From Chitinophagaceae bacterium (GTDB lineage Bacteria; Bacteroidota; Bacteroidia; Chitinophagales; Chitinophagaceae), in the NCBI GenBank assembly GCA_947455605.1, contig CANGOX010000035.1, forward strand, positions 1-32,472: a DNA stretch of 32,472 nucleotides, in the 5' to 3' direction. Below the pieces are notes generated by a model. The model made no database searches, was not told the DNA's origin, and was given only the letters and a program-made list of their open reading frames with translations. Below are positions 16,077 to 24,104 of the stretch, in pieces. Position numbers and translations under genes: made by a program. Numbering within the stretch: the first letter of the stretch is position 1; every line of letters starts with the position of its first letter.

Positions 16077-16919
16077 ATGGCCGGTATCCATACACTCAGC
16101 AGTTTTAAAAATTTCACCGATACATTACAAACGCAGGAACATCTCATGCCCGTGCTGTTTGTAGGTCATGGTTCTCCCATGAATGGTATTGAAGACAATG
16201 ATTTCAGCAGAAGATGGGCATCCATTGCCCAGGAAATTCCCACACCCAAAGCGGTACTGGTGGTTTCTGCGCACTGGTTTACAAAAGGCACACAGATCAC
16301 CGAAATGGAAACACCGCCAACAATTCACGATTTTGGAGGTTTCCCCAAAGCTTTATACGAAGTGGAGTATCCCGCACCCGGCAATCCTTTGCTGGCAAGG
16401 GAAACGGCCGCTATGATACATACTGCTCCGGTAGAACTATCTCATGATTGGGGTTTAGATCATGGCACCTGGACGGTTGTACGGCATATGTACCCGCTGG
16501 CCAATATTCCTGTTTTACAATTGAGCATAGATTATACCAAAGAGGCTCAATACCACTATGATCTTGCCAAAGAGATCTATGCACTCCGTAAGAAAGGAGT
16601 ATTGATCATTGGCAGTGGTAATATGGTACATAATTTACGAATGGTGGCCTGGGATAAACTGGATGAACCGGAGTATGGTTACGATTGGGCTATACAAATG
16701 AATGATTCTTTTAAGAGAATGATCAGCGAAGGCAGTCACGATAAACTGATCCACTATCAAAACCTTGGAAAAGAAGCCATGCTCGCCATTCCAACCCCTG
16801 AACACTATTTGCCTTTGATCTATACCTTAGGATTGAAAGGAAAAGAAGATGCGGTGTCGTTCTTTAATGATAAAGCGGTGGGTGGGTCATTAACGATGAC
16901 ATCGGTAAAATTGGGATAG
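16077..16919 (+). CDS. ygiD: Extradiol ring-cleavage dioxygenase, YgiD (DODA) type
   Basis: This 280-aa protein is of the LigB/class III extradiol dioxygenase superfamily, 4,5-DOPA dioxygenase-like branch. His residues matching the YgiD metal-site pattern are visible: H31 in VGHGSP, H66 in VSAHWF, H185 in SGNMVHN and H243 in PEHYLPL. DHGTW (H129) is a further family motif. It would open catechol-type rings with O2 using a bound Zn or Fe; the physiological substrate of bacterial YgiD is unsettled. It is soluble and cytoplasmic. The 5' end follows the kinase stop by 25 nt, but a -7-like motif there suggests its own promoter. ATG 16146 (MPVLFVGHG) would give a shorter protein closer to E. coli length; the longer N-terminus is in frame and retained. 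Confidence 0.9.
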   Translation: MAGIHTLSSFKNFTDTLQTQEHLMPVLFVGHGSPMNGIEDNDFSRRWASIAQEIPTPKAVLVVSAHWFTKGTQITEMETPPTIHDFGGFPKALYEVEYPAPGNPLLARETAAMIHTAPVELSHDWGLDHGTWTVVRHMYPLANIPVLQLSIDYTKEAQYHYDLAKEIYALRKKGVLIIGSGNMVHNLRMVAWDKLDEPEYGYDWAIQMNDSFKRMISEGSHDKLIHYQNLGKEAMLAIPTPEHYLPLIYTLGLKGKEDAVSFFNDKAVGGSLTMTSVKLG

Positions 16920-17001
16920 TAAATTTCCATACGTTTCAGCCATCAACATTTGTTACATTGTTTTATATTACGGTAATTAGTTCTGCCTATCCCCGTAAAC
17001 G

Positions 17002-18510
17002 ATGCTTATGCGAACAATCCTTCCTGCAAAATCTTTTGTCTTACTGTTTTTCATCTTCCTTTGTCATTCCATAAATGGACATGCTCAATCCAAACCCAAT
17101 ATCATCTATATCTATGCAGATGATCTGGGCTATGGCGAATTAGGCAGTTACGGACAAACAAAGATCCGTACACCCAATCTTGACAAACTTGCCAAAGAAG
17201 GCATGCGATTTACCCAACACTATACAAGTGCCCCCGTATGTGCACCGGCACGATGTATGCTGCTCACGGGCAAACATAGCGGTCATACCTACATACACGG
17301 CAACTATGAATTAGGAGAATTTGCAGACAGTCTGGAAGGAGGCCAGATGCCATTACCCGAAGGAACATTCACCATTGGCCATCTGATGAAGCAGGCCGGA
17401 TACAAAACAGCCGTGATCGGTAAATGGGGATTGGGCATGGCCAACACTTCAGGCAATCCGCAGAAGCAGGGTTTTGATTATGCGTATGGATACCTCGATC
17501 AAAAACAGGCACACAATTATTATCCAACGCATCTCTGGGAAAACGGTCAATGGGATCCTTTGCAAAACCCGGTGATCACGGTACATAAACCTTTAGATCC
17601 TTTAACCGCAACCAACAAAGACTTTGAATATTTCCGTGGTAAAGATTACGCACCGGCTAAACTCACAGAAAAAGCTTTGGCTTTTATGGATAAAAATGCA
17701 AAAGCACCCTTCTTCTTATACCTGCCCTACACACTTCCGCATTTATCGCTGCAGGCACCGGATGACTATGTGAAAAAATACATTGGACAGTTTGATGAGA
17801 AACCTTATTTCGGTCAGAAAGGATATGCATCCGCTAAATATCCTTTATCAACCTATGCAGCCATGATCACGTATCTGGATGACCAGGTAGGGATTGTTCT
17901 CGATAAGATCAAAAAACTGGGGCTTGATAATAATACCCTCATTCTTTTCTCCAGCGATAATGGGGCAACATTTGATGTAGGGGGTGTAGACCGTTTTTTC
18001 TTTAACAGCAATGGAGGTTTGCGGGGCGCTAAAACAGATCTGTTTGAAGGCGGAATCCGCGAACCCCTGATCGCACGCTGGCCCGGAAAGATCAAAGCCG
18101 GCAGTACCAGTGAACTGGTTTCTGTTCAATTTGATTTGATGGCAACACTGGCCGAGCTTACACATCAAAAAATTGCCGGCACAGACGGAATTTCTTTCCT
18201 GTCAGAATTAACCGGCAAACAAAACGAACAAAAAAAACATCCTTATCTCTATTTCGAATTTCCTGAAAATGGCGGCCAGCTGGCCATACGCATGGGCGAT
18301 TGGAAAGGGGTGAAACTGGATATGAAACTGCATCCGGATAGTAAATGGAAATTATTTAACCTGGCCAATGATAGAAATGAAACAACCGATCTGGCAGATC
18401 AACACCCCAACATAATCGCACAATTTGATGCCATAGTAAAGAAAGAACATCGTAATGCGCATATTAAGGAATGGGAATTTGTAAATCCTAAATTCGTTAT
18501 AAAAAAATGA
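17002..18510 (+). CDS. Secreted sulfatase (arylsulfatase family, Cys-type)
   Basis: This 502-aa protein has an N-terminal signal peptide (SFVLLFFIFLCHSINGHAQ, probably cleaved after HAQ). The sulfatase signature is C80-A-P-A-R84, where the Cys would be converted to formylglycine. Metal-binding residues are D40-D41 (YADDLGYGE) and D319-N320 (SSDNGAT), and the KH/GKWG segments typical of the family are present. It hydrolyses sulfate esters in the periplasm or at the cell surface; whether the substrate is a polysaccharide or an aryl sulfate cannot be told. No formylglycine-generating enzyme is in the window. ATG 17002 and ATG 17008 are both possible. A secreted phosphatase-fold hydrolase follows 48 nt downstream, suggesting a small nutrient-scavenging group. 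Confidence 0.92.
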   Translation: MLMRTILPAKSFVLLFFIFLCHSINGHAQSKPNIIYIYADDLGYGELGSYGQTKIRTPNLDKLAKEGMRFTQHYTSAPVCAPARCMLLTGKHSGHTYIHGNYELGEFADSLEGGQMPLPEGTFTIGHLMKQAGYKTAVIGKWGLGMANTSGNPQKQGFDYAYGYLDQKQAHNYYPTHLWENGQWDPLQNPVITVHKPLDPLTATNKDFEYFRGKDYAPAKLTEKALAFMDKNAKAPFFLYLPYTLPHLSLQAPDDYVKKYIGQFDEKPYFGQKGYASAKYPLSTYAAMITYLDDQVGIVLDKIKKLGLDNNTLILFSSDNGATFDVGGVDRFFFNSNGGLRGAKTDLFEGGIREPLIARWPGKIKAGSTSELVSVQFDLMATLAELTHQKIAGTDGISFLSELTGKQNEQKKHPYLYFEFPENGGQLAIRMGDWKGVKLDMKLHPDSKWKLFNLANDRNETTDLADQHPNIIAQFDAIVKKEHRNAHIKEWEFVNPKFVIKK

Positions 18511-18558
18511 GTAGCTGGAAAAGCCTTTTTTTTAGAGACCTTAATTTTTTAAGATACG

Positions 18559-19467
18559 ATGAAACAAATGATCAAAACACTTTCCCTTTTTCTATTGATG
18601 GGAGCGGTACTTTCTCCACAATGTGTAACTGCACAAGGTTTTACTATCGGCACCTATAACCTGCGGTATGCAAATCATGATGATTCCTTAAACGGCAATG
18701 GCTGGGGACAGCGCTACCCGGTTTTAATAAATATGATCCGTTTTCATGGGTTTGATATTTTTGGTACACAGGAAGGATTATACCCGCAACTGCAGGATAT
18801 GTTAGCGGCATTGCCCGGATATAGCTATATCGGAGTAGGCAGGGATGATGGGATAAAAGCAGGAGAACATTCCGCTATCTTCTATCGCACAGATAAATTT
18901 GAATTGCTGGAGAGTGGTAACTTCTGGCTCTCTCCTATTACAGATCGGCCAAACAAAGGATGGGACGCGGCTTTGCCAAGGATCTGTACCTGGGGAAAAT
19001 TCAGAGAGAAGGGTGCCAGGTTTACATTTTATATGTTCAACCTCCACATGGATCATATAGGCGTGAAAGCAAGAGCAGAAAGTTCTAAATTGATCCTTCA
19101 GAAGATCAAAGAGTTTCCCAAAGACATACCCGTAATGCTAACAGGTGATTTTAATGTAGACCAGTATAATGAAAGTTATACCCTCATTAATCAATCCGGC
19201 ATTCTTCGCGATGCATTTGAACTGTCGCCCATAAAACTGGCATCGGTTGGCACATTTAATGGCTTTAACACAGATGAATATACGGATAAGCGTATTGATC
19301 ATATTTTTGTTACTAAGTCATTTAAAGTACTTCGTTATGGTATTCTTACCGACACCTATCGCTCAAAAAAAATAGAGAATATGGTTGGGCAGAAAGAAAC
19401 CTACAAAGCCCGGGTTGCTTCAGATCATTACCCAGTAATGATTAGCATAATGCACGATAAAAAATAA
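18559..19467 (+). CDS. Secreted endonuclease/exonuclease/phosphatase-fold hydrolase
   Basis: This 302-aa protein has an N-terminal signal peptide (TLSLFLLMGAVLSPQCVTAQ). It is an EEP-superfamily domain with all core motifs: N34 in TYNLRY, E72 in GTQEG, NLHMDHIG, TGDFNVD, RIDHIFV and SDHYPV. These bind Mg2+ and catalyse phosphodiester or phosphomonoester cleavage in DNase I, sphingomyelinase and inositol phosphatase relatives. As an exported protein it may scavenge phosphate from nucleic acid, lipid head groups or sugar phosphates. Secreted Bacteroidota homologues lie among carbohydrate-use genes, which agrees with the sulfatase 48 nt upstream. The exact substrate cannot be read from sequence. 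Confidence 0.9.
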   Translation: MKQMIKTLSLFLLMGAVLSPQCVTAQGFTIGTYNLRYANHDDSLNGNGWGQRYPVLINMIRFHGFDIFGTQEGLYPQLQDMLAALPGYSYIGVGRDDGIKAGEHSAIFYRTDKFELLESGNFWLSPITDRPNKGWDAALPRICTWGKFREKGARFTFYMFNLHMDHIGVKARAESSKLILQKIKEFPKDIPVMLTGDFNVDQYNESYTLINQSGILRDAFELSPIKLASVGTFNGFNTDEYTDKRIDHIFVTKSFKVLRYGILTDTYRSKKIENMVGQKETYKARVASDHYPVMISIMHDKK

Positions 19468-19956
19468 ACAGCAACAGGCATTCAGATAATTAGTCTTGGT
19501 TATTTCTCATCAAATGACAATAGAAAATGAAAGAGAGGGGTGGCTTGGGCTATCCCGTTTCTATTATGTAAATCAGGCCTGATCAATTGAATATATATTG
19601 TTGGGTGTGATATTAAAAACCTCTGCGAAAACTCACTGTTCTCATGTTCTCTGCGGTGAATAACTTTCCTAATCATAACAATCGACCCATTTTATAGACT
19701 TTTTCACTGCAGAGAATATGAGAAAAAGAGCTATCGCGGAGAACTCACTATATTTTAAATAGCCTTCAATAACACAACACGTTAGATATAGTAAAAAAAT
19801 AATACGCTGCTAAAGTTGCCGGTTTTCTGGTGAAGGCAAAACAGATTTCCAAAAAATACCCGAACCTGATTCAGGCAGATCTTACACGTTGCTGATATAT
19901 ATCATAGGAAACCGGACTAAACAAGACTACCTTTTGTACTTATTAAATCCGGTGTT
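19468..19956. other. 489-nt intergenic region with a large inverted repeat
   Basis: No coding region is supported. The middle carries a long inverted repeat (19639-19724) flanked by GCG-rich direct repeat remnants. The last 100 nt hold the upstream region of the small gene at 19957, with TACCTTTTG at 19928-19936, one base off TAnnTTTG and without a well placed -33 element. Confidence 0.5.
19639..19724. repeat. 22-bp inverted repeat, dispersed-repeat-like (CTCTGCGG family)
   Basis: The left arm 19639-19660 (starts TTCTCATGTTCTC, ends CGGTGAA) and right arm 19703-19724 (TTCACTGCAGAG to ATGAGAA) are reverse complements at 20 of 22 positions. Both differences become G-U pairs in + strand RNA, so the stem is continuous over 22 bp. 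The loop is 42 nt. Near copies of GCGnAAACTCACT lie just outside, at 19625-19638 and 19735-19749. CTCTGCGG-type intergenic repeats recur in some Bacteroidota and cyanobacteria (recollection, to be checked), so this may be a non-autonomous dispersed repeat. Confidence 0.6.
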
Positions 19957-20388
19957 ATGAAAAAGGTGAGTAAGCATATCGTTAATTATGCCGTTTGGAT
20001 AGATCATAAAAAAGCAATCATTGTAAGCAGAGACAAAAAAGGAGTGGCTACTTCCGAAACCCTGAATTCTGCGATAGAATCGCATGAAAGATTTAAAGGA
20101 GAAACCAGCAACAAGAGCCGCACATTCGATACAACCCTGGATATTGGCAAAAAGATGCAGAACCGCGAAAATGACCAGATGCATCATTTTTGTAAAGAGA
20201 TCCTCACCCATATTCCGGCCTCAGCTGCTTTTGTACTGATCACAGGACCTTCTGAAGCCAAATATGAATTGCATAAAGCTTTCAGTAAGAAAAAAGTTTT
20301 ATCACATATAAGAGTTGAGATGAAGACCACGGCTAAATTAACTGCCGATGCATTGGGTCTTTTGCTAAAAGAGAGAACAACTAAATAA
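19957..20388 (+). CDS. Small protein resembling eRF1-domain-3/'translational machinery' proteins
   Basis: In this 143-aa soluble protein the N-terminal [12 protein letters not shown] is like the VVWIDHxEARI opening of bacterial proteins annotated as translational machinery proteins. The centre, [34 protein letters not shown], fits the alpha/beta L7Ae/eRF1 domain-3 fold, where a nucleobase or RNA backbone contact is made near the GPxxAK loop. The remaining N-terminal half is polar and Lys-rich, ending in a THS/KTT-type basic C-terminus. It precedes cbpA by 31 nt on the same strand, so a role in stress or ribosome protection alongside the chaperone is possible (inference). The family assignment is by recalled motif only and is moderate. 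Confidence 0.72.
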   Translation: MKKVSKHIVNYAVWIDHKKAIIVSRDKKGVATSETLNSAIESHERFKGETSNKSRTFDTTLDIGKKMQNRENDQMHHFCKEILTHIPASAAFVLITGPSEAKYELHKAFSKKKVLSHIRVEMKTTAKLTADALGLLLKERTTK

Positions 20389-20419
20389 ATTAAGTGTACC
20401 CTGTATACAATGCTGTTTT

Positions 20420-21313
20420 ATGGCTTTCATGGATTATTACAAGATCTTAGGGATCAATAAGAATGCTTCGGCAGAAGAGATCAAAAAAACTTACCGGAAA
20501 CTGGCCAGAAAACTACATCCCGATCTGAACCCGAATGACAAGGATGCCCATGTAAAATTCCAGCAGATCAATGAAGCCAATGAAGTATTGAGTGATCCGG
20601 AAAAAAGAAAAAAATACGATCAATACGGCGAACACTGGGAACATGGTGAAGAATATGAACAGGCCCGGCGCACACAAAGCAGGCCGGGAAACCCAGGTGG
20701 CCAGACATTTTCGGGTGATTTTGATGAATCTGATTTTTCTGATTTTTTTGCTTCCATGTTTGGTGGTGCAACCGGCGGCAGCAATCGGGCGCAGACAAAA
20801 TTCCGCGGACAGGATTTCAATACAGAATTAGCCATCACATTGGAGGAAGCTTTTACAACGCATGCACGAACACTCAAAATTCAGGATAAGAATGTGCGTA
20901 TTACCATTCCTGCGGGTATTGAGAACGGACAAACCATCAAACTGAAAGGTTACGGCGGCAAAGGCGTAAACGGTGGTCCGGATGGAGATCTGTATATCAG
21001 CTTTTCCATCCCCAATAACCCGCATTTTAAAAGATTAGGTAATGATCTGTATACTACAGTAGACCTTGATCTCTTTACTGCTATACTCGGTGGAGAAAAG
21101 ATCATCGACACATTAAACGGCAAGATCAAACTGAAAATCTCTCCCGAAACACAGAACGGAACCAAAACAAGATTAAAAGGGAAAGGCTTTCCGGTGTACA
21201 AAAAAGAAGGATTTTTTGGGGATCTGTTTGTTACCTATAACATGCTCATACCAACCAACCTCACAGACAAACAAAAGGAATTGCTCACAGAACTTCAAAA
21301 ATTATCTCAATAA
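20420..21313 (+). CDS. cbpA: DnaJ-type co-chaperone CbpA
   Basis: This 297-aa protein has an N-terminal J domain (about 4-70) with the HPD motif at H33-P34-D35, required for stimulating DnaK ATPase. A Gly/Phe-rich linker (about 88-122, with DFFASMFGG) and two C-terminal substrate-binding beta domains (about 130-290) follow. The Cys-rich zinc finger of true DnaJ is absent, which makes this class B/CbpA. E. coli CbpA also binds DNA; that activity is only presumed here. cbpM lies 11 nt downstream, the standard CbpA-CbpM pairing, and strongly supports the assignment. MAF at the start is followed by MDYYKILGI, so ATG 20429 is an alternative start. Confidence 0.95.
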   Translation: MAFMDYYKILGINKNASAEEIKKTYRKLARKLHPDLNPNDKDAHVKFQQINEANEVLSDPEKRKKYDQYGEHWEHGEEYEQARRTQSRPGNPGGQTFSGDFDESDFSDFFASMFGGATGGSNRAQTKFRGQDFNTELAITLEEAFTTHARTLKIQDKNVRITIPAGIENGQTIKLKGYGGKGVNGGPDGDLYISFSIPNNPHFKRLGNDLYTTVDLDLFTAILGGEKIIDTLNGKIKLKISPETQNGTKTRLKGKGFPVYKKEGFFGDLFVTYNMLIPTNLTDKQKELLTELQKLSQ

Positions 21314-21324
21314 AAAATTAGTAT

Positions 21325-21621
21325 ATGGAAATGCAGGAATTCATACCCATAGATATTTTTTGCCGCGAACATGGTGTTGAGATAACCGTGATCAGCGCTT
21401 TACAGGATTACGGATTGATTGAAGTGGAAAGGATCGAAGAAGCAGAATACATACAATTAAGTAAACTGGCAGATGCAGAAAAACTCGTGCGTTTATATGG
21501 CGAACTCGATATCAACCTGGAAGGAATTGATGTGATCATTCATTTACTGCAAAGAATTAAAAAAATGAAGGCAGAAATACAGGTGCTGCAAAACAGGCTT
21601 GGTTTGTATGAAGAAGTATAA
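21325..21621 (+). CDS. cbpM: Chaperone modulator CbpM
   Basis: This 98-aa protein has a MerR-like winged-helix N-terminal half (FIPIDIFCREHGVEITVI) followed by a helical C-terminal half (LLQRIKKMKAEIQVLQNRL). The length and composition match CbpM, which binds the J domain of CbpA and blocks its co-chaperone and DNA-binding activity. It sits directly after cbpA (11 nt) and is presumably co-transcribed. A small hairpin (GTTCC-AAA-GGAAC, 21643-21655) followed by CGATTTTATT lies about 20 nt after the stop and could weakly terminate. Confidence 0.92.
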   Translation: MEMQEFIPIDIFCREHGVEITVISALQDYGLIEVERIEEAEYIQLSKLADAEKLVRLYGELDINLEGIDVIIHLLQRIKKMKAEIQVLQNRLGLYEEV

Positions 21622-21738
21622 CACAGACGATTGATTTGTATAGTTCCAAAGGAACCGATTTTATTCTGAGATCTCCATAAAACAGAATGTACTTACAGAC
21701 TTTTAAGAAAGAAAGATAAAGAAGCAAAAGCTAAAAAC

Positions 21739-21750
21739 GATACCGGTATC
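21739..21750. promoter_or_regulatory. Perfect 12-nt palindrome GATACCGGTATC
   Basis: This self-complementary site in non-coding DNA downstream of cbpM could be an operator. Palindromes of this length are expected by chance only occasionally, so the functional claim is weak. Confidence 0.25.
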
Positions 21751-21777
21751 TCAGGTAAAAATTACCCCGCCATTTTG

Positions 21778-21826
21778 GTCTAAAAAGCAATCCTGCAGCA
21801 GGTTTTAGACAGTTTAATTTTTCTTT
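21778..21826 (+). terminator. Hairpin with T-rich tail
   Basis: GTCTAAAA (21778-21785) pairs with TTTTAGAC (21803-21810), enclosing a 17-nt loop that itself contains CCTGCAGCAGG. The T-rich run AGTTTAATTTTTCTTT follows. It may terminate the cbpAM transcript about 190 nt after cbpM; the AT-rich stem makes it only fair. Confidence 0.4.
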
Positions 21827-21996
21827 ATATGATTCTCGGACGTAATGATTTGATCAGCTACGCAATGGAATAAATTATTATGTGTTTGCCAAAAGGTGCC
21901 TGATGCCGCTTTTGTGATAAGGATTGCTGAATTGCTTATATAAATAGCCTCGGAAGATAGGCGATGTTTAACCGCTTTTGTTGAATATTGCCTGTG

Positions 21997-22668
21997 ATGA
22001 ACGACAAAAGCGCACTATACAAAGTATTTGGCCGATTAACAACCGGCTTTCTATGCATTGCGCTGTCATTTGTAGGCTTGCTCATCATATTCTTTGTACT
22101 GATGTATTTATCAGCCAACAAAACACAACTGGCCATAGCAAGTGGAAATTTTACCGACTCTATTACTCATCTGAATACACTATCGGAGATCATAAAGTAT
22201 AGTTCCATCATCTTTCTGGCACTGGGTGTTTATGGTGGTACTTATTTGTATACGGTTAGCCGCATCGCATCGGAATACTTTCAGTCAGATCTTGTTATAG
22301 AGGGTGAAAACGATAAGGCTGAGTTAACCATCAATCCGAAAAAATTAGCCCAGAACATCAACCTGTCTAAACTGGAATGGAAAGAATTGGGTAAGATGGG
22401 ATGGAACGATGCGAAAAAAGCCTGCGATCAATTAGGCGAAGAATGGAGAATACTTACGATCGAAGAGTTCCTGAAGATTTATAACGACAAAAAATCCAAG
22501 CGTCTCTTATCCGGTAAGTTTTACTGGACATCCAGTGAAGTTGACAGAATGCATGCCTGGGTAAAGGATATTGTATACGGTACAAAGTATGTTGGGTCGA
22601 AAGGCATTAAATTATCGGTTCTCTGTATCAAAGATTATCAAAATACACGGCTCATCAAAGCCGCATAA
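21997..22668 (+). CDS. Membrane-anchored protein with DUF1566 (Lcl)-like C-terminal domain
   Basis: The protein has 223 aa from the ATG at 21997; a TTG at 21988 is in frame but the ATG is preferred. Two membrane segments lie at about 12-37 (FLCIALSFVGLLIIFFVLMY) and 64-88 (IIFLALGVYGGTYLYTV). The C-terminal 95 residues read LSKLEWKELGKMGWNDAKKA, then GEEWRILTIEEF, FYWTSSEVD, AWVKD and LSVLCIKDY. That order (WxxA, C, WRLPT-like, YWTSSE, VRCV-like ending) is the signature of DUF1566/C-type-lectin-like Lcl domains, usually found in secreted lipoproteins. If both segments span, the domain faces the cytoplasm; that would be unusual and deserves a topology check. A strong terminator follows. Confidence 0.82.
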   Translation: MNDKSALYKVFGRLTTGFLCIALSFVGLLIIFFVLMYLSANKTQLAIASGNFTDSITHLNTLSEIIKYSSIIFLALGVYGGTYLYTVSRIASEYFQSDLVIEGENDKAELTINPKKLAQNINLSKLEWKELGKMGWNDAKKACDQLGEEWRILTIEEFLKIYNDKKSKRLLSGKFYWTSSEVDRMHAWVKDIVYGTKYVGSKGIKLSVLCIKDYQNTRLIKAA

Positions 22669-22701
22669 AAGACCTCCTTACAACGGATCTATTGTATCTA
22701 T

Positions 22702-22733
22702 AAACCCTTACTTTGATAAGGGTTTTTTGTTTT
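22702..22733 (+). terminator. Strong intrinsic terminator
   Basis: AAACCCTTA (22702-22710) and TAAGGGTTT (22717-22725) form a 9-bp perfect stem with a 6-nt loop CTTTGA, followed by TTTGTTTT. It ends the DUF1566-like gene 33 nt after its stop and lies upstream of the next gene's ATG, separating the two transcripts. Confidence 0.88.
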
Positions 22734-22796
22734 ATGGCTGGTCGGAAAAAATCGGTTATTTTTAAGGATCATCTATTTTACCAAAACCCGATTGTT

Positions 22797-23798
22797 ATGT
22801 CAGTAAACCCTTCACGTCGTGCCTTTCTTTATCAAAGTTCCCTTGCATCCTTAGGTGTATTGGTAGCCGGAAAATCTGCTTTGGCCGGAAATTTCTTCCA
22901 ATCCAAACCCAACTCACTTGTAAAAGGAGTGCAGATAGGCGTTACTACCTATTCATACAGAAGTATGCCCAGTACCCCGGATCAGTTATTACAGTATTGC
23001 ATAGATAGCAACATCAACGCCGTTGAGTTAAAAGGCGATGAAGTGGAAGCCTATCTGGGCAAACCGGCCAATCCTGTTAAAATGCCTGCCCGTGTACCCG
23101 GCCAGCCTGCACAGCCCCTGAGTGATGAGATCAAGGCCCAGCTAAAACAATACCAGGAACAGGTAGCCGCCTGGAGAGAATCGGTATCCATGGATAAGTT
23201 TGTGGAGGTTCGAAAAAAATTCAATGCCGCCGGTATTTCGTTCTTTGCCTATAAGCCCAATTCACTCGCTCCGGAAAATACAGATGGGGAAGTGGAATAC
23301 TCTTTACGTGCAGCAAAAGCATTGGGGGCAACATCCGTAAGTGTTGAGTTACCTGCTGATCCTGCCCAAACAAAACGTTTGGGAGATCTGGCTGCAAAAC
23401 ATAAAGTATACATTGGCTACCATGCCCATCTACAGGCAAGTGAAACCGCCTGGGATACAGCGCTGGCACAATCGCCATACAATAGCCTCAACCTCGATTG
23501 CGGTCATTATATGGCTGCCGGCAATACCAAAGAAAGCCTGCTGGCACTGATCGAATCTAAACACAAGTTCATCACCAGCATGCACCTCAAAGACCGTAAA
23601 ACCAAGGCCAACGGCGGAAAGAACATGCCCTGGGGCGAAGGAGATACGCCTTTGAAAGAGATCCTTGCCATTATGAAAGAAAAGAAATACAAATTCCCCT
23701 GCACCATTGAACTGGAATACGATATCCCGGCGGGCTCCAATGCCGTAAAAGAAACCAAACGCTGCCGTGACTATGCACAGAGTTTGTTGGAAGGATAG
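22797..23798 (+). CDS. Tat-exported sugar phosphate isomerase/epimerase-like TIM-barrel protein
   Basis: The protein has 333 aa from the ATG at 22797; a frame from TTG 22713 would start inside the upstream terminator and is rejected. The N-terminus SRRAFLYQSSLASLGVLVAG is a twin-arginine signal. The body is a xylose-isomerase-like AP-endonuclease-2 TIM barrel: IGVTTYSYR, NAVELKGDEVEAY, YIGYHAHLQ, NLDCGHYMAAG, SMHLKDRK, MPWGEGDTPLKEIL and CTIELEY. These carry the usual His/Asp/Glu metal ligands. Exported homologues in Bacteroidota are thought to isomerise, epimerise or oxidise sugars in the periplasm; the substrate is unknown. A Pro/Gln-rich insertion (about 86-120, PGQPAQPLSDEIKAQLKQ) between strands looks specific to this subgroup. 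A terminator stands about 20 nt after the stop. Confidence 0.9.
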   Translation: MSVNPSRRAFLYQSSLASLGVLVAGKSALAGNFFQSKPNSLVKGVQIGVTTYSYRSMPSTPDQLLQYCIDSNINAVELKGDEVEAYLGKPANPVKMPARVPGQPAQPLSDEIKAQLKQYQEQVAAWRESVSMDKFVEVRKKFNAAGISFFAYKPNSLAPENTDGEVEYSLRAAKALGATSVSVELPADPAQTKRLGDLAAKHKVYIGYHAHLQASETAWDTALAQSPYNSLNLDCGHYMAAGNTKESLLALIESKHKFITSMHLKDRKTKANGGKNMPWGEGDTPLKEILAIMKEKKYKFPCTIELEYDIPAGSNAVKETKRCRDYAQSLLEG

Positions 23799-24104
23799 AT
23801 AAGTTACAGTAACCGGAAAAAATAGCAGGTAGACAGTTACCTGCTATTTTTTTGCTTAAACCGGCATCGCCAAAATCGTAACTATTTCAACAACCCATTC
23901 TTTCAGGCCGCTTAAAATAGTATCGGCCGGCATAGTCCCCGGGAACCATCAAAAAAGCCGCAAATGCAGGATTTTTACCGATTATTTCCGCTTTTCTTTT
24001 CCGTTTCTGCCTCAGATCCATTGTACAGAATTAAATTTGACTAAAGCAATTCCTGTCACAGGCAGATTGTCTATCTTGTATCGTCTGATTAGTCCTGATT
24101 ATTT
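23799..24104. other. 306-nt intergenic region between the TIM-barrel and FIST genes
   Basis: The first 55 nt hold the terminator described separately. The rest carries no supported gene. TTTG at 24036-24039 and TATCTTG at 24072-24078 resemble promoter halves but are 32 nt apart, too far for the Bacteroidota spacing of about 20. Confidence 0.5.
23817..23853. terminator. Strong terminator, probably bidirectional
   Basis: AATAGCAGGTA (23821-23831) and TACCTGCTATT (23838-23848) form an 11-bp perfect stem with a 6-nt loop GACAGT. It is followed by a T-run and preceded by an A-run, so it can work on both strands. It ends the TIM-barrel gene. Confidence 0.9.

Larger units (their letters stand above)
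21622..21996. other. 375-nt intergenic region
   Basis: No gene is seen. Contents are a weak hairpin at 21643-21655, a perfect 12-nt palindrome GATACCGGTATC at 21739-21750, and a second hairpin at 21778-21810 with a T-rich tail. The last 150 nt, before the DUF1566-like gene, show no clear promoter match. Confidence 0.5.

Noticed and set aside
22713..22796. N-terminal extension of the TIM-barrel protein from TTG 22713
   Set aside because: The start lies within the terminator hairpin of the previous gene and would hide the twin-arginine signal that begins after the ATG at 22797.
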